From the NCBI GenBank assembly GCA_001466705.2, contig LATX02000197.1:248001-312000 (forward strand): 64,000 nt of DNA, written 5' to 3'. The notes under the pieces are model-generated. The model did not search any database. It was not told the origin of the DNA and saw only the letters and a list, made by a program, of their open reading frames with translations. Positions 50,048 to 62,361 of the stretch are shown in pieces (position 1 is the first letter of the stretch; each line of letters begins with the position of its first letter). The stretch comes from Moniliophthora roreri. Lineage: Eukaryota > Basidiomycota > Agaricomycetes > Agaricales > Marasmiaceae. A program made the position numbers and the translations under genes.

Positions 50048-50603
50048 TCATTCTTGCGCCAAAAAAGGATTTGCGATCTCTTCTGAGCCATCTACGGGGC
50101 TGAGGAGAACTATTGTAGGACCGCGCAGGACTGCCAACCCAAGAGATCTTGTCCGTGGTTCTGGTTCTGTGCAGATTTTTTTTCTCTTCTTAAGCGAAAC
50201 GAAGAACATATACAAAGTAACACACGCACCTTCAACTAGCTCCTCAACTTCGTCTAGGACCAAATTCAGCAGCTGGTCGTATCCCTTCAAAAGTCCGGTA
50301 ACTGGGCAAATTGCGTTAGACAGTTTCCCCATCTCCACGCAAATTACATACCTTCTCTCCCGCCCGTAAACTTGACTCTGATCTTCTCATTCACGTATTT
50401 GGAGAGATCGAGAATGGCTTCGCGCTTGGGCTTGTCTCCTGAACCAATTGACGGAGTCGGACCATGACGACCGCCGCCCCTGGCACCTGTGGATGGGGTA
50501 CCGCGACCACCTCGAGCTGCACCACGTCCCTAAAGGATGAGTTGATATACTATTTGAGGTCTCTTGAGATCTTTTTTGAACAGAGACGTACTCGATCCGC
50601 CAT
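50048..50603 (-). CDS. LSM7: U6 snRNA-associated Sm-like protein LSm7
   Basis: Four exons: 50592-50603, 50352-50529, 50230-50301, 50048-50166; 126 residues. A Gly/Arg-rich N-terminus (RGRGAARGGRG) precedes the Sm fold: ILDLSKYVNEKIRVKFTGG (Sm1), LLKGYDQLLNLVLD, and the Sm2 LRGPTIVLLSP with a terminal DGSEEIANPF. The Lsm1-7 ring acts in mRNA decapping and Lsm2-8 in U6 snRNA binding. The first coding exon holds only four codons. Confidence 0.95.
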
Positions 50604-50991
50604 GATTCCAAGGTATTCAAAAAATCTTTTGGGGTTACGCGCGACCGTGTCAAAGTGACTCGTTTAACAACAGCCTTTCAACAGCCTTGTACAGTATCTG
50701 CTGCTGGCCTCGTAAAATTGAAGTGAGAGAGAATAAAGAATCTGGAACTCGAACAAAGCAGAGAAATGAGGATGTGGCAATGAGCGTCGGCTAGAGAAGA
50801 AAAATAAAATTGACTTGCAGCCCTTTGCCCCATCATCTCATTCTTGACCACGAACCACCACCACGCCTCATTCCTTCTTTCCTTACGTTTCTCCTCCCTG
50901 CAACGTCCGTCATACGTTCCGCTCAGAATCTTTATAGATTTCGGGTTATCTCTTCATCCTAATATCGTCGACAGACCTTCTTTATCCAACA

Positions 50992-53900
50992 ATGGATGCA
51001 ACCGAGCTTCTTGCAAGTACCTTGTCGCCAGGTATGCCACTGATCTTTTGCGCGTTCCAGTTTCTCGACCAACTCATTTTCTTTCAATCAGATGCGACTA
51101 CACGTCAAGCAGCTACGGAAAAACTGGAGATCGCTTCGCGAGACAACTATGTACGTCGTCAAAGCCAATCTACACCATCTTTTTCACTCATGCTTTGCAT
51201 CATCAAAGGTCGAGTACATGTTAATGCTGTCTTCGGTACTGGTTGACGAAAACTCCCCACTTCATGTCCGAAATGCTGCTGGTCTCGCTCTCAAGAACGC
51301 ACTTACTGCACGAGTACGTCAATCTTGCCCATTTCATCCTATTCCGATGTTCACCAGATCTTCAATCTTAGGAATCTGCACGGCAAGCCGACTACTCCCA
51401 GAGATGGATAGCTCTCAGTCCCGAGGCCAAGAGCAAAATCAAGTCGGACTCTCTGATGACCCTAGGTTCAGCTAATCAGAAAGCTGGTACATTTGCTTCA
51501 CAAGTCGTCGCCGCTATCGCTTCAGTAGAGCTGCCGAATGGGGACTGGCAGGATCTCATTGAGATACTCCTTGGCTTTGTCAACAACCAGAATAACACCA
51601 ATCTCAAAATCGCTACTCTTCAGGCGATCGGTTTTATTTGCGAACAAATAGTGCGTATTGCTTTGTTTTTCTCTTATCGAACGCTTACTCAGAGCTTCAT
51701 ACCTCTAGAAACCCGAAATTCTTGCTCTCCGATCCAACGAGATTCTAACAGCAGTCATTCACGGAGCACGTAAAGAAGAGCCATCACAAGATGTCCAATT
51801 GGCCGCTATTCATGCCCTTTACAACTCTCTGGAGTTCGTTCGAGATAACTTTGATAGAGAGGTAAGACCGACAGTTCCCAGCTTTTAGTTGATCAGTGCT
51901 GATTTTGTTTTAGGGAGAGCGAAACTATATCATGCAAGTCGTTTGTGAGGCCACTCAGAACCCCTCGGTCAATGTCCAAGTAGGAGCGTTCGAGTGCCTA
52001 GTAAGAATTATGGATTTGTACTATGATAAGATGGCTCTGTACATGGAACAAGCTTTATTCGGAGTGCGTTCGCTATCTCCTTCCCAGGTTCATATCTCAC
52101 ATGTACCCGTATCACAGTTGACCGTCGTTGGTATGAAGCATCCAGACGAGAGAGTTGCTCTGCAAGCCGTCGAGTTCTGGTCTACAGTCTGCGAGGAGGA
52201 AGTTGAGCTGGCACTTGAAGCCCAAGAGGTAGGCACACCAGCTTGATCCATTCTTATCAATCTGACGTACGTTTGAAGGCTCAAGAGTATGGCGAGATGC
52301 CAGAACGTGAATCGAGGTATTTTGCTAAGATTGCGCTTCCTGAGATCGTCCCAGTACTTCTCATGCTGCTCACCAAACAAGAAGAGGACGCCGATGAGGA
52401 CGAATGGAATGTATCCATGGCCGCAGGCACATGTCTGAACCTGCTTGCCAACGCCGTCAACGACTCAATAGTCCCAGCAGTGATACCATTCATTGAAGCC
52501 CACATAAAGTCGGAAGACTGGCACTACCGTGAAGCTGCCGTCATGACGTTCGGCTCTATCCTCGAAGGACCAGATCCGTCCGTCTTGACTCCTCTTGCGG
52601 AGCAGGCATTACCACTTCTCATTGGCATGATGGCGGACAGTAATATTCATGTCAAGGATACTACTGCATGGACTCTGGGAAGGATATGCGACATGCTGAT
52701 CACGGTCATCAAGCCTGATGTGCACCTACACCCATTGATCTCCGCTTTAGTGAATGGACTTCAGGATAACCCTAGAATCGTCGTCAATTGCTGTTGGGCA
52801 TTGATGAATTTGGCGGATCAAATGGGTCTGTATGGAGATGAGGATCCTGATACTGCACAGACTGGAGCATTATCGCCATACTATGAAGGTGTTATTCAGG
52901 CTCTTTTGCGAGTAACAGAAAGGTCGGTGCTTCTTGTGGTTATTAATTTTCAGTTTGCTGATACTGGTTTTATAGCTCTGGAAATGAGGCCAACTACCGA
53001 ACAGCAGCCTACGAGGCCATCACTTCCTGGCTCACGCATGCGACTCGGGATGCTATTCCTGTTGTTCAAAATACTGTCGTGGCCATTCTGCAGCGTATGG
53101 AGCAGTTGCTAGGCATGCAGGTTGGTACCGCATTTCTCGTTAGTGAACATCGATGTCTCATCTTCCCTGTAGAACCAAATCCTCGGAGTTGACGACCGCA
53201 ACAACTGGAATGAGCTTCAGAGCAACTTCTGCTCCGTCATTATTGTGAGTAACTTCTACTTTTCTGCACTTGTTGCCGAAGCTAATGTCATTTCAGTGTG
53301 TCATTCGTAAACTTGGTAGCGGAATTCAACCAATGGCTGACCGGATAATGACTCTGGGTCTTCAGCTCATCCAGACAGCTGGCAAGACATCCACAGTCCT
53401 TGAAGATGCTTTCCTCGTCATAGGTTCTCTGGCATCCGGTACGTTCTCGCCGTCATTGGGTCACGGCTGCATTCTTATACTACTTGACCGCAGCGCTTGA
53501 GGCCAATTTCTCTCCTTACATATCCGCCTTCCTTCCCTTCCTATATCCGGCGCTCAAGGCCCACGAAGACACTCAGCTTTGCACCGTTGCTGTCGGTATC
53601 ATTGGGGACATTTCCCGCGCTCTCGGTGAACAGAGTACGCAATACGCGGGTCCTTTCATGACGGTCTTGTTGGAAAACCTGCAAAGCGAGGTTCTCAACC
53701 GCAACGTCAAGATTGTTATTCTTTCATGTTTCGGAGACATCGCGCTCGCCATAGGTCCTAACTTTGAGCCTTATCTTGAGACGACAATGAATGTGTTGAG
53801 GCAAGCTGGTGCTGTTGAACCTAATCCTGTAAGTACACCGACTCTCTTAATTCAAGCACCTTTGACTAAGCCTAACTGCAGCTGGATTACGACCTTGTTG

Positions 53901-54351
53901 ACTATGTTGCTCAATTACGGGAAGGTATTCTCGAAGCCTACACCGGTATCGTCACCGGTTTCAAAAAGACAGACAAAGGTATGAAAACACCTACTTCAGT
54001 ATACAACTCCTAATCGTCACGTTTATTATAGTTCAACTTCTGCTCCCACACGCCCAGAGTATCTTGGAGTTAATTCAGCGCTGCCTCCAGGATGAGGAGC
54101 GGACAGATTCCCTCATCAAACTCTGCTACGGTCTTTTGGGTGATCTTGCAGACTCATTCCCGCGCGGCGAGCTCAAGCAATTGTTGCTGCAAAACTGGAT
54201 CGCTTCGGAACTCAAATCCCGGGTTCGTATGTCTGCGGATGCCAAGAAGACTATGCGGTGGGCCAGAGAGGTGAGCTTGCGTCGGCCGTCTTTACTTAGT
54301 ATCATCAATTGATTCTCTTCCCATTAGATGGTAAAAGTGGCCACACAATAG
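50992..54351 (+). CDS. KAP95: Importin subunit beta-1 (karyopherin-beta)
   Basis: Fifteen exons (14 introns, all GT-AG) from ATG 50992 to TAG 54349-54351, about 860 residues. HEAT-repeat protein with the importin-beta landmarks: [15 protein letters not shown] (here [11 protein letters not shown]), [52 protein letters not shown] and [15 protein letters not shown]. It carries importin-alpha and NLS cargo through the nuclear pore and binds Ran-GTP at its N-terminus. The last exon is only eight codons (MVKVATQ). Confidence 0.95.
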
Positions 54352-55052
54352 ACGCCTTTCTTGTCGTCGGACTCTTTCCTTCATCGCTAACCTTAGTTCC
54401 CCGTCGTTTCTCCTGCTTCCCTTCCTTTTGTCAACGATTTTCAGCTCTGGCATGCATGCAATCTACATGATTTCTCTTCTTTTACCCGTACTCAACGATA
54501 GCCATCTCAAGGAGGCACATCCCCGTATTTGCATGTAATAGAAGGCGGCCTTATCTCTTCCTTGTCTATATCTGTTTCATTAGCCGACCTATCACTCACG
54601 ATGTTTCATTTGTGGTCTTCATTTGTGGTTTTCCCGCTCCGCTATCATCATCATTAGCAGCCAATAATTTGAATCCTGTATCCCTTACTTGCCCATCCCA
54701 AATTCATTCTCCTGCCATTCTAACTTTATCGTCATCAATTCATTGGAGTTCCTGGTTTGTTCTTCGTGCTTGATTGAACAACGAAGAGCTGTTGGGCTTC
54801 TGTTGTAGCAGCATTTGTAGCATAAGTAGACTGCATCTCGTTTCTTGCTATAATTTACCTTACGCCTTAGGCTGGCACACCCTTGTGACAGTCACTGCCG
54901 TTGCTGTGCAAGGCCTTGAACAGTTTTGGCGACAAGGTCTGCGAACCAGAAGTTGAATTTGGGCCTCATACAATCAGTAATTGAAGCGACGAAGAAAATA
55001 AGCGAGATGGTGTGGCGAATTTCAGTACTCGTGTGTTGGTAACTCACGAACC
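54352..55052. other. 3' UTR and intergenic region
   Basis: About 700 bp, pyrimidine-rich at first (CTTCCCTTCC, TCTTTTACCC). No gene recognised. Confidence 0.5.
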
Positions 55053-58000
55053 ATGCATATGCTCAGCCTGCGGGCATTCCGGATCCCGGGCCTAATAGTC
55101 AGGAATCCTAGTGCTTATCGACTTCCACCTTACAGACTCCCCTTCTCTCTTCGATCCATGGCCTCCTCTGCTGTGAATACTGAACGGTTCCTAGCTGATC
55201 GTGCAGCACCTCTATGTAGCCTGAACGTCGCGCAATCCTTCGCGCAGCTGAGGTTCGAGATCACCGATTCGTCACAAGTTATTTCTAAACGATTTCTTAC
55301 AGTTCCAAGGAAAAGAAGTACACTCATTATGTGACGGAGGCTGCTTGGGCTGGTGCAAGAGTAATTCAGGCCCAATGGACACAGCAAGCCATAGGCGAGT
55401 CTGACGCGTACATACTGTTTAACATTCAGGGCACTTACTTTAAACTCCAGCTCTATATGATCTTCTGATTCTGACCTTTGGTGACAACGGAAAGCTTGCT
55501 GATCTTCAGGCGCTCAAGAGCAAAGCAGGACTGTCCGACGAAGAATGGGAAGATCTCATCCAATACACCGTGCAGTTTGTGTCAGATCTGTCCTTTATCC
55601 AAGAACTCGCTCATCCTCTTTTAACAGAGTACTCAGCAATCTGGTCAATTATCGCTCTTTCGGATTTACAAAGATCATTCCCCGACTTTCTCAGGACAAG
55701 TTTGAAGCTGTTGTTCATGCCTCGCAATCGAGTAGAGCATCTGAACTTTGGGATTCCGTGCGTACTATACTTTCCTGCTTTCACCTAGCATGTTTTCTAA
55801 CTTAAGACGTAGTTGAAGGAACATATATTTGCTACTGAACCACCGTCAGCGCTCTTCATCGGAAAGCGCAGCGAAGGCCATGTTTCTAACTATTACCTTG
55901 GAGAATGCATAACCGACGACGAAGTAGCGCAGGTACAAACGGCTGCGGAGCAGTTGGGGGTCGACATCCTGAACACCCGGTACTGACATCTATTTCTGCT
56001 CGAAATACAATTCGCTAACATCCAGAACTCGCAGAGTAAGGAAGAACGGTCCAGGAAACTTTGCACTCCTGGTCGCATCAGTACAACCTCAACCAGCTGC
56101 TGTGCACGATCTCGAGGTCAAAGATAACAAGGTCAAGCTCACGGTGGAATATGGAGACCATGCTTTAGCACTGCAGAAGGTTGTAGCTGCATTGCAGGAG
56201 GCCAAGAAGTACACGGCCAACGAACATCAAACAGCAATGATTGAGGCATATATCAAGTCATTCAATACTGGTTCTATCGCAGATCACAAGGCAGGATCTA
56301 CGGAGTGGGTGAAGGATGTTGGTCCTGTCGTCGAGTCATACATTGGGGTGTGCATACTTCATAGTCGCCGCATTAGCGTTGGTTTGACATATTGTTCAGT
56401 TCATCGAGACCTACGTCGACCCGTACGGTGGAAGAGCCGAATGGGAGGGTTTCACAGCGATCGTAAACAAGGAGCTCAGCGCTAAATACGACATCCTCGT
56501 AGCAAAGGCACCAGAGCTCATCAAGACTCTCCCTTGGGGTAAAGACTTTGAGGTGGATGTTTTCAGAAAGCCCGACTTTACTGCACTGGAGGTCGTCTCT
56601 TTCGCTACAGGGGGTGAGTCTCTTTGCCATAGAGCAAATCACATATTAATAGTTTCGTTCCAGGCATACCTGCTGGCATCAACGTATAGTATTTCACTTT
56701 CCGTATTTCATGCAACTGCTAAGTTTGTACTCCATCAGATTCCGGTACGCTTTGCTTGTATTGAAGAAGAATCAGGACCCTCATCAGCTACTAGAACTAT
56801 TATGACATCCGTGAATCTACTGGCTTCAAGAACGTATCTCTGGCCGTACGAGTGCTTGCTCGTCGTTCTTTACACGTGCAACTGATTCCTTCTAGAATAT
56901 CCTCGCCGCAAAAGCACCAAGTGAGTAGGTCTGATCGGATAGGATGTATTACTTACTCAACACTCCGGCACCTATTAGAAGAAGAACTTACCTTCATTCA
57001 TCCCGACGACGTTGCCCTATACAATGCTTGGGATAGCAAGGGATTCGAACTTCAAGTTGCTAACCATGAATTACTTGGACACGGTTCTGGTAAGCTCTTC
57101 CAGGAGCAGGCCGACGGCAAGAAGAACTTTGATCCTGAAAAGGTGATTAACCCTCCCGATCATACTCACTTTTGCTGATGGTTTGCGATTCAGGTCATTA
57201 ATCCCCTGACTGGGAAGCCTATGTAAGTCTTATACACATTCCTTGAACATGACTAACGCCTTCTCTACTAGCACGTCATGGTACAAGCCAGGTCAAACCC
57301 CGGATTCGGTAGGTTATAAGGTTGTTGAGCAAGGCGGCAAATAACGCCCCATTTTAGGTCCTTGGCGAGGTGTCTTCTTCTATGGAAGAGTGCAGAGCAG
57401 AAACCGTGGCATTGTACTGTGAGTCTTTTGATTCTTCTCCGCGATTCCAGCTAATTCCTGACTAACAGTGGCAAGTAATCTGGAAATCCTGAAGATATTT
57501 GGTGTAGGTCAAGTCCACCTCGCAAACTTACATACATGCTCTGACATTTCACGATACAGTACACAGATAAGCAAGAAATCGAGGATATCCAATATATCAC
57601 CTTCCTCCTCATGGCGCGCGCAGGTCTTCGAGCTTTGGAGTTCTTTGACCCTGCTACCCAAAAGCACGGACAAGCTCACATGCAGGCTCGGTATGCAAAG
57701 TCCATAATGAATTAACGATAATTATTGAGAATTGATCCAGACTGGGGATTACCCAGTTCATGATTCGTAATGGCATAGCAAGACTCGAGGAAGTCCGGGG
57801 CTCCGACGGAAAATTGGAAAACCTCTACGTCAGAGTATGTTTCTACCACTTCAATCTGTCTGGGTGATGATGCTAAACAAAGTTATTTCAGGTCGACCGA
57901 GAAAGTGTTCTCAAGAAAGGGAAAGAAGTAGCTGGCAAGCTTCTAATCGAATTGCAAGTCCGAAAAAGCACTGCAGATGGCGCTGGTGCTCGCGAATTCT

Positions 58001-58244
58001 ACGGCCAGCTTACGAAGCCCATGACTGGATGGGAAGGAGAAATCAGAGATTTGGTACTGAAAAAGAAACAAGTACATGTTTGTCACGTCGGTTGGTGGAG
58101 CATTCGCTGAAGCCGCTTTTCTTCCAGCCTCGCAAAATCTTCATGCAGCCCAATACTTTTATCGTCAATGACGAAGTTCAACTAAAGGAGTACCCACTGA
58201 CTACTGCTGGTATTATCGAAAGTTTCATTGAACGTAGACTGTGA
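55053..58244 (+). CDS. DPP3: Dipeptidyl peptidase III (zinc metallopeptidase M49)
   Basis: Many exons, continuous in protein from ATG 55053 to TGA 58244. The zinc motif HELLGH is at 57065-57082 and the third ligand motif EECRAE at about 57385-57402. Other family blocks: [66 protein letters not shown] and [10 protein letters not shown]. The first ~35 residues are Arg/Pro-rich ([12 protein letters not shown]) and could target mitochondria; a second Met (MASSAVNTE, 55158) may start the cytosolic form. A 6 nt exon (56739-56744) encoding Ile-Pro is required to join GGIPAGIN to NYYDIREST. The enzyme removes dipeptides from peptide N-termini. Confidence 0.92.
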
Positions 58245-58321
58245 TTACTGCATAGGTGTATTGTAAAGGAACAAGGAAGCGCAAGGAGTTGTTTTCGTGC
58301 CGCATGCTTACAATGTATTAA

Positions 58322-60622
58322 CTAGTCAGCGTCTGTCACTGAATCTGAACCCGAAAACAAATGTTCCATCATACTTTTATACCATGAAACTTCAGTTTTA
58401 GGCTCAGGCTGGTCCTCATACATTCCAATTTTCATTGCCCCGCAATGTTTTGTAAATCCGAGCGTGAACGGAGGTAGACTGGCCATACCAACTCTTCGTG
58501 CTACTCCACCAGTACTTTCTGGGCGGTTCAAGAGCATGTATGTGATACCGCTTCCGTGAATCGCTAGCACCATCATGGAGTTCGGCGGTTCAGACACAAT
58601 GGTTCGCACTATGATTCCGGTACGAAGATCTACTAGACACCCTCGCATATGCCGTTGCTCGGGGTAATCCCACTTTGGGACCATTTGTCGATCTCCCCAT
58701 TCCTCGAGATCGAGCGTTGGATCGAGTTGCTGCAATCTGATAGCTGGATTCTTTCCCCATGCAGCGTCGCCTTTACGACCGTCTCCCCATTTTTCCTCAC
58801 TTAGGAAAACCCATCCGCTACGTTCGATATACTGCGAACTGACCACCAAACAGAACAAGTTGAACGCGATGGAGGACAGGTATATCACTCCGAAGCCAAT
58901 GATTACTGGTGCCAAGGACTTCAATTCGGATATCAGAAAGTAAATCAGAACGAATGCCACTCCGATTGCATCGAAAATGACCAGGAGCGTTATTGAGATC
59001 CTTTTGGCACGTTTAGCATCTTCGTTGTTGAACAATGCATCGCCATCCCTCCGAACATATGGATGAATGCCGATGGTCTGCGCACCTACAAAGTTAAGTG
59101 GTGCAGTCGGCCGTTCAAGCTTGTCTTTTCCCCCGACTGTGAATGCATGTACAAGCGGTTCCAACCGCTCATTGCCTGCTTTCGGCTCGATTGGTGGACC
59201 CAGCCACCCGCTTCCAGCTTCTGGTTGTTCCTTGCTAGGAAGACAACAAACGGCCGCGAGAGACGCCATGTTGTAAAAACCCTGGTTGAGCTCCAGTAAC
59301 CAGGCAAGGTCAGCCCAACCGTCCTTGCCTTTAAGGTCGATCAGGCGTGCCCTACGAGGTAGAAGGCCATTCAAACCCTTCCCAATGTACTCGTGATTGA
59401 GATACCCACTCTCCCGATCACGTCGTATGGCCTCAACGATAAGTGCATGAATAGCCATCTGCCAGGTGTCTGTACCACTGTTAGTGCTATGTCGTAGGAT
59501 GGAATGCAAGTGCCACTTCTTGGCTCTAGCTGCTTCGTACATCATTCGTCCGCGGAATGAGTGTCCAAACTCGATAGGCGATACATGGCATTGTTTCGCC
59601 ACCGTTCCGAGTGCATCGCGAGCCACCTTCCTTGTCATCTGTCGTGTTTGATTCGCGTGTAGGATCTCACTGAGAGTGAATAACCGATTTCCCCACCGAC
59701 ATCTCAGACTACTGTGGTCACAGTCTACTTCATGGCAGAAGACTACAACTGTCTGTGCGCCACTGAAAATGTCTGTGAGGCGACCGAGCTCCTCGTTGCG
59801 TATTTCTCGGAGCCGATCGTCGTCAATGACCGCTGGCGTGTCGGGGGAAATACAGAGTTCATCCAGCCAAATAAACTCCTCACGATCCCGTGACAGATGG
59901 CCTATCGCCGAGCAGTACTCGATGAGAAATTGCTCTGACATCCTTCGCCGATCTCTCAGCGACCAACGTGCTTTCCCCTGTGGCTTTGGGTCCAGCGTTT
60001 GTTTCCCAGCGTCCTGGAACAGTACAAAGGCTGTTTCCATGTCATAACTGAGCGCCGTGTATCCATGGCCCCTCAAATTCGCGGACCACTCGACCTGGAT
60101 ATGGCTGACATATTGCCCATCACGGATCTTAACTCGCAGCATCCACCTTGGCTCGAAATTTGTGGATTCGTACACGTCGGAGTGATCCTCGTATGTGAGG
60201 GACTGGGGATCGAAGTCTCTGCCAGAATCCACCCGAGTGCCAGGTGCGTTCCATAATACGGCGTCTGGCAGGATTAGATTATCATTGACCTCTTCCTCGT
60301 CAGGATTATATGGGATGATTTTTTGGACCTTGGCCGCCAGACCGGAGACGTCGAAGGGAGTGAAAAAGTTGATTATTCGGGCGATGATGGGAAGGAATGG
60401 TAGAATTGCGGTTATTGGAGCAAAAACGACTTGGACGAGAAGACGTATGATGCCTGCAAAAAGGTGAAGTCGATCTTCTCTGCGCCTTGAGAACCAGGTG
60501 AATCCTCGTACACCTGGTTCTTCTCTGATGAGATGAGAAAAGGAGAAACTCGAGCGTGATGGAGCTGCTAACTCTGGCTCGAGTGAGGGAATGAAGTGTT
60601 GTGGAGGATAAACAGACTTCAT
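58322..60622 (-). CDS. HET-like protein 2, intronless paralogue
   Basis: One open frame of 766 codons from ATG 60622 (the frame is open to 60658, but only from TTG). The layout equals that of HET-like 1: WFSRRREDRLHLFAGIIRLL, GYTALSYDMETA, FIWLDELCIS, RNEELGRLTDIFSGAQTV, then DGWADLAWLLELNQGFY, two or three hydrophobic spans (IGVAFVLIYFLISELK, VIIGFGVIYLSSIAFNLF) and the tail VLAIHGSGITYMLLNRP. It lacks the intron of its paralogue, whose site falls in GSGWLGPPIEP, so one was gained or lost. The two genes are about 16 kb apart. A non-self-recognition role is inferred from the HET fold. Confidence 0.7.
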   Translation of the reverse strand: MKSVYPPQHFIPSLEPELAAPSRSSFSFSHLIREEPGVRGFTWFSRRREDRLHLFAGIIRLLVQVVFAPITAILPFLPIIARIINFFTPFDVSGLAAKVQKIIPYNPDEEEVNDNLILPDAVLWNAPGTRVDSGRDFDPQSLTYEDHSDVYESTNFEPRWMLRVKIRDGQYVSHIQVEWSANLRGHGYTALSYDMETAFVLFQDAGKQTLDPKPQGKARWSLRDRRRMSEQFLIEYCSAIGHLSRDREEFIWLDELCISPDTPAVIDDDRLREIRNEELGRLTDIFSGAQTVVVFCHEVDCDHSSLRCRWGNRLFTLSEILHANQTRQMTRKVARDALGTVAKQCHVSPIEFGHSFRGRMMYEAARAKKWHLHSILRHSTNSGTDTWQMAIHALIVEAIRRDRESGYLNHEYIGKGLNGLLPRRARLIDLKGKDGWADLAWLLELNQGFYNMASLAAVCCLPSKEQPEAGSGWLGPPIEPKAGNERLEPLVHAFTVGGKDKLERPTAPLNFVGAQTIGIHPYVRRDGDALFNNEDAKRAKRISITLLVIFDAIGVAFVLIYFLISELKSLAPVIIGFGVIYLSSIAFNLFCLVVSSQYIERSGWVFLSEEKWGDGRKGDAAWGKNPAIRLQQLDPTLDLEEWGDRQMVPKWDYPEQRHMRGCLVDLRTGIIVRTIVSEPPNSMMVLAIHGSGITYMLLNRPESTGGVARRVGMASLPPFTLGFTKHCGAMKIGMYEDQPEPKTEVSWYKSMMEHLFSGSDSVTDAD

Positions 60623-61532
60623 AGAAATGTACGGGTGAAAGCATGCAAAGAGGTTCAAAGGCCGCTCAGCTTTAAAATCTTCCCCGCCCGCCTCAGACGC
60701 GCGTTTAATGGCTTGCTAATGGGTATTCGATCGTGCCGGCGCTACGATTACTAATCCAGAGCATTCAATAACTTCGCGTTCCCCGATGTCTTTGTAACGC
60801 GCGTATCGCCCGGTGATGTCCAACGCAAGATGATTGAATTCGATTTGTTCGAGTTGAATGAAGAATTCTGTCACTTTGGCGCCCTGCCCCTGATTCCAGA
60901 CGCTCAATTTGAAAAATTGAACATCTGAAGAATTCCAGCTACACCCATTCCGGGGGTTGACAGAATGACAAGCCTGATAATTATGCAAAACTTTAGTGTG
61001 AAGAAACAAGGAGAACGATGAGCCCGGTGAACCCCGATCTAAAGGTTGAAGCTGACCTTATTTTAGAACAGTGAGAATGCGCTGAGAAATTCGTGAACTC
61101 TCGAGCGCCAGATCTAGAAGCATGCTAATGCACTGCGCCGGCACGTTAATGACCATCTCTACATGTCTTCTTCGATAAACCTTCACTGACTCTGCAGTTT
61201 CGAGTTCAGATCGGAATATGTCGAATACGTCTAAATTGTCTTCGGCAATAGCTCCTCTCGATATACAACTTCCTTTGCGATTGGGAATGGCTACGAGATG
61301 CCGTAGTCAGTCTGACTTGCTGACTTTCCTAGCCACAACACGCAAATTGACCAAAAGATGTCGATTTTCATATTCTAAGGAACAAAGCGCATAAGTAATG
61401 ACGAAGTCAAGTTGAGATCGGTTGAATACTTGCAATTGCACCCATCATGGAGGCTGAGCGCTGAGGTTACAGTAAGCTATGCCCTGTATAAGCCTGGCAG
61501 GCGGTAGGCGTGGGTTCCTATGTCCACCAACT
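60623..61532. other. Intergenic region, no gene recognised
   Basis: 910 bp. A minus-strand frame (60716-61009) has no motif. Probably the upstream region of HET-like 2 and the 3' flank of YAE1. Confidence 0.45.
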
Positions 61533-62158
61533 TCAGCTCCAATTGATACCCAATCCCGCAGCCTTGGAAAGGACTCGCAGACGATATTTTAGTCTGTGCA
61601 CGTCATCCATGGTCGGCCTTGCCTGACTTGGCATTGCATTCGTCCCTGGAGTCAGCCTTGCTAACATATCTTCAAGCCCTTCCATCTTTCGTTTATCGGC
61701 CACTTCCTCGTTTTCATCCATATCTTCTCCATCCGTTTCAAGGTGTTCTCGTGCATGTGCTTCAGCCTCCAGATCGGGTGGTGCTATATCCGAAAATCGA
61801 ACATTTGAGAGCTGAGACGCGATCGTCCGCGCTTCGAGTACTGTTGGGTTATCGTCGGGAAGATGTTTTGCGATGGTGAGATACGAAACAAAGGCAGAGG
61901 ACATTCCTCGAAGTAGTCCCATTTCTCGGCCCAGTGGAGCTCCCACTGAAGCAAAGCCACTGTCGAAACCCTCCTGTAGAGCTGATTCCTTCCCTGCGGT
62001 TATTCCTTCACGATATCCAGCCTGTCGGGGGAAAAAATCAGCGAGAATGCCAGAAATTGCAGAAAAAAACTTGCATTAGTGAATTCAATCGATAATTTTG
62101 TCCATTCAGCGTCCCTGTTAGCTTCAGGACCTGCATCTTCATCCCAAGGAGAATCCAT
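61533..62158 (-). CDS. YAE1: Yae1-type deca-GX3 protein (Fe-S adaptor)
   Basis: Two exons: 62075-62158 and 61533-62021; 190 residues. The defining repeat is seen as GYREGITAGKESALQ, then GFDSGF, GAPLGREMGLLRG. The N-terminus is short and acidic (MDSPWDEDAG) with the EW-TKLS lead seen in Yae1 proteins; the middle is Asp/Glu-rich and the end is GINWS. Yae1 with Lto1 links the cytosolic Fe-S machinery to the ribosome-recycling ATPase Rli1. Lto1 shares the GX3 repeat and is the alternative. The only intron has a GCAAGT donor. Confidence 0.8.
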
Positions 62159-62361
62159 GATGAGAGTCGAGTAAATTACCTGGGTGAATACGCTTATTCG
62201 GACCGGAATAGCCTCTGATGTCGGAATTGATTACCAACGCATGGTGAGACGCACTGACACTGGTGGCAGTTCTTGACTTTGGACTGAATCTTCAGTCAAC
62301 CTCTGCTGGGCAGCGAGGTGTCCAGTTCTTTCTTTTCTTTTTATTCTCTTCACACTCTTCA

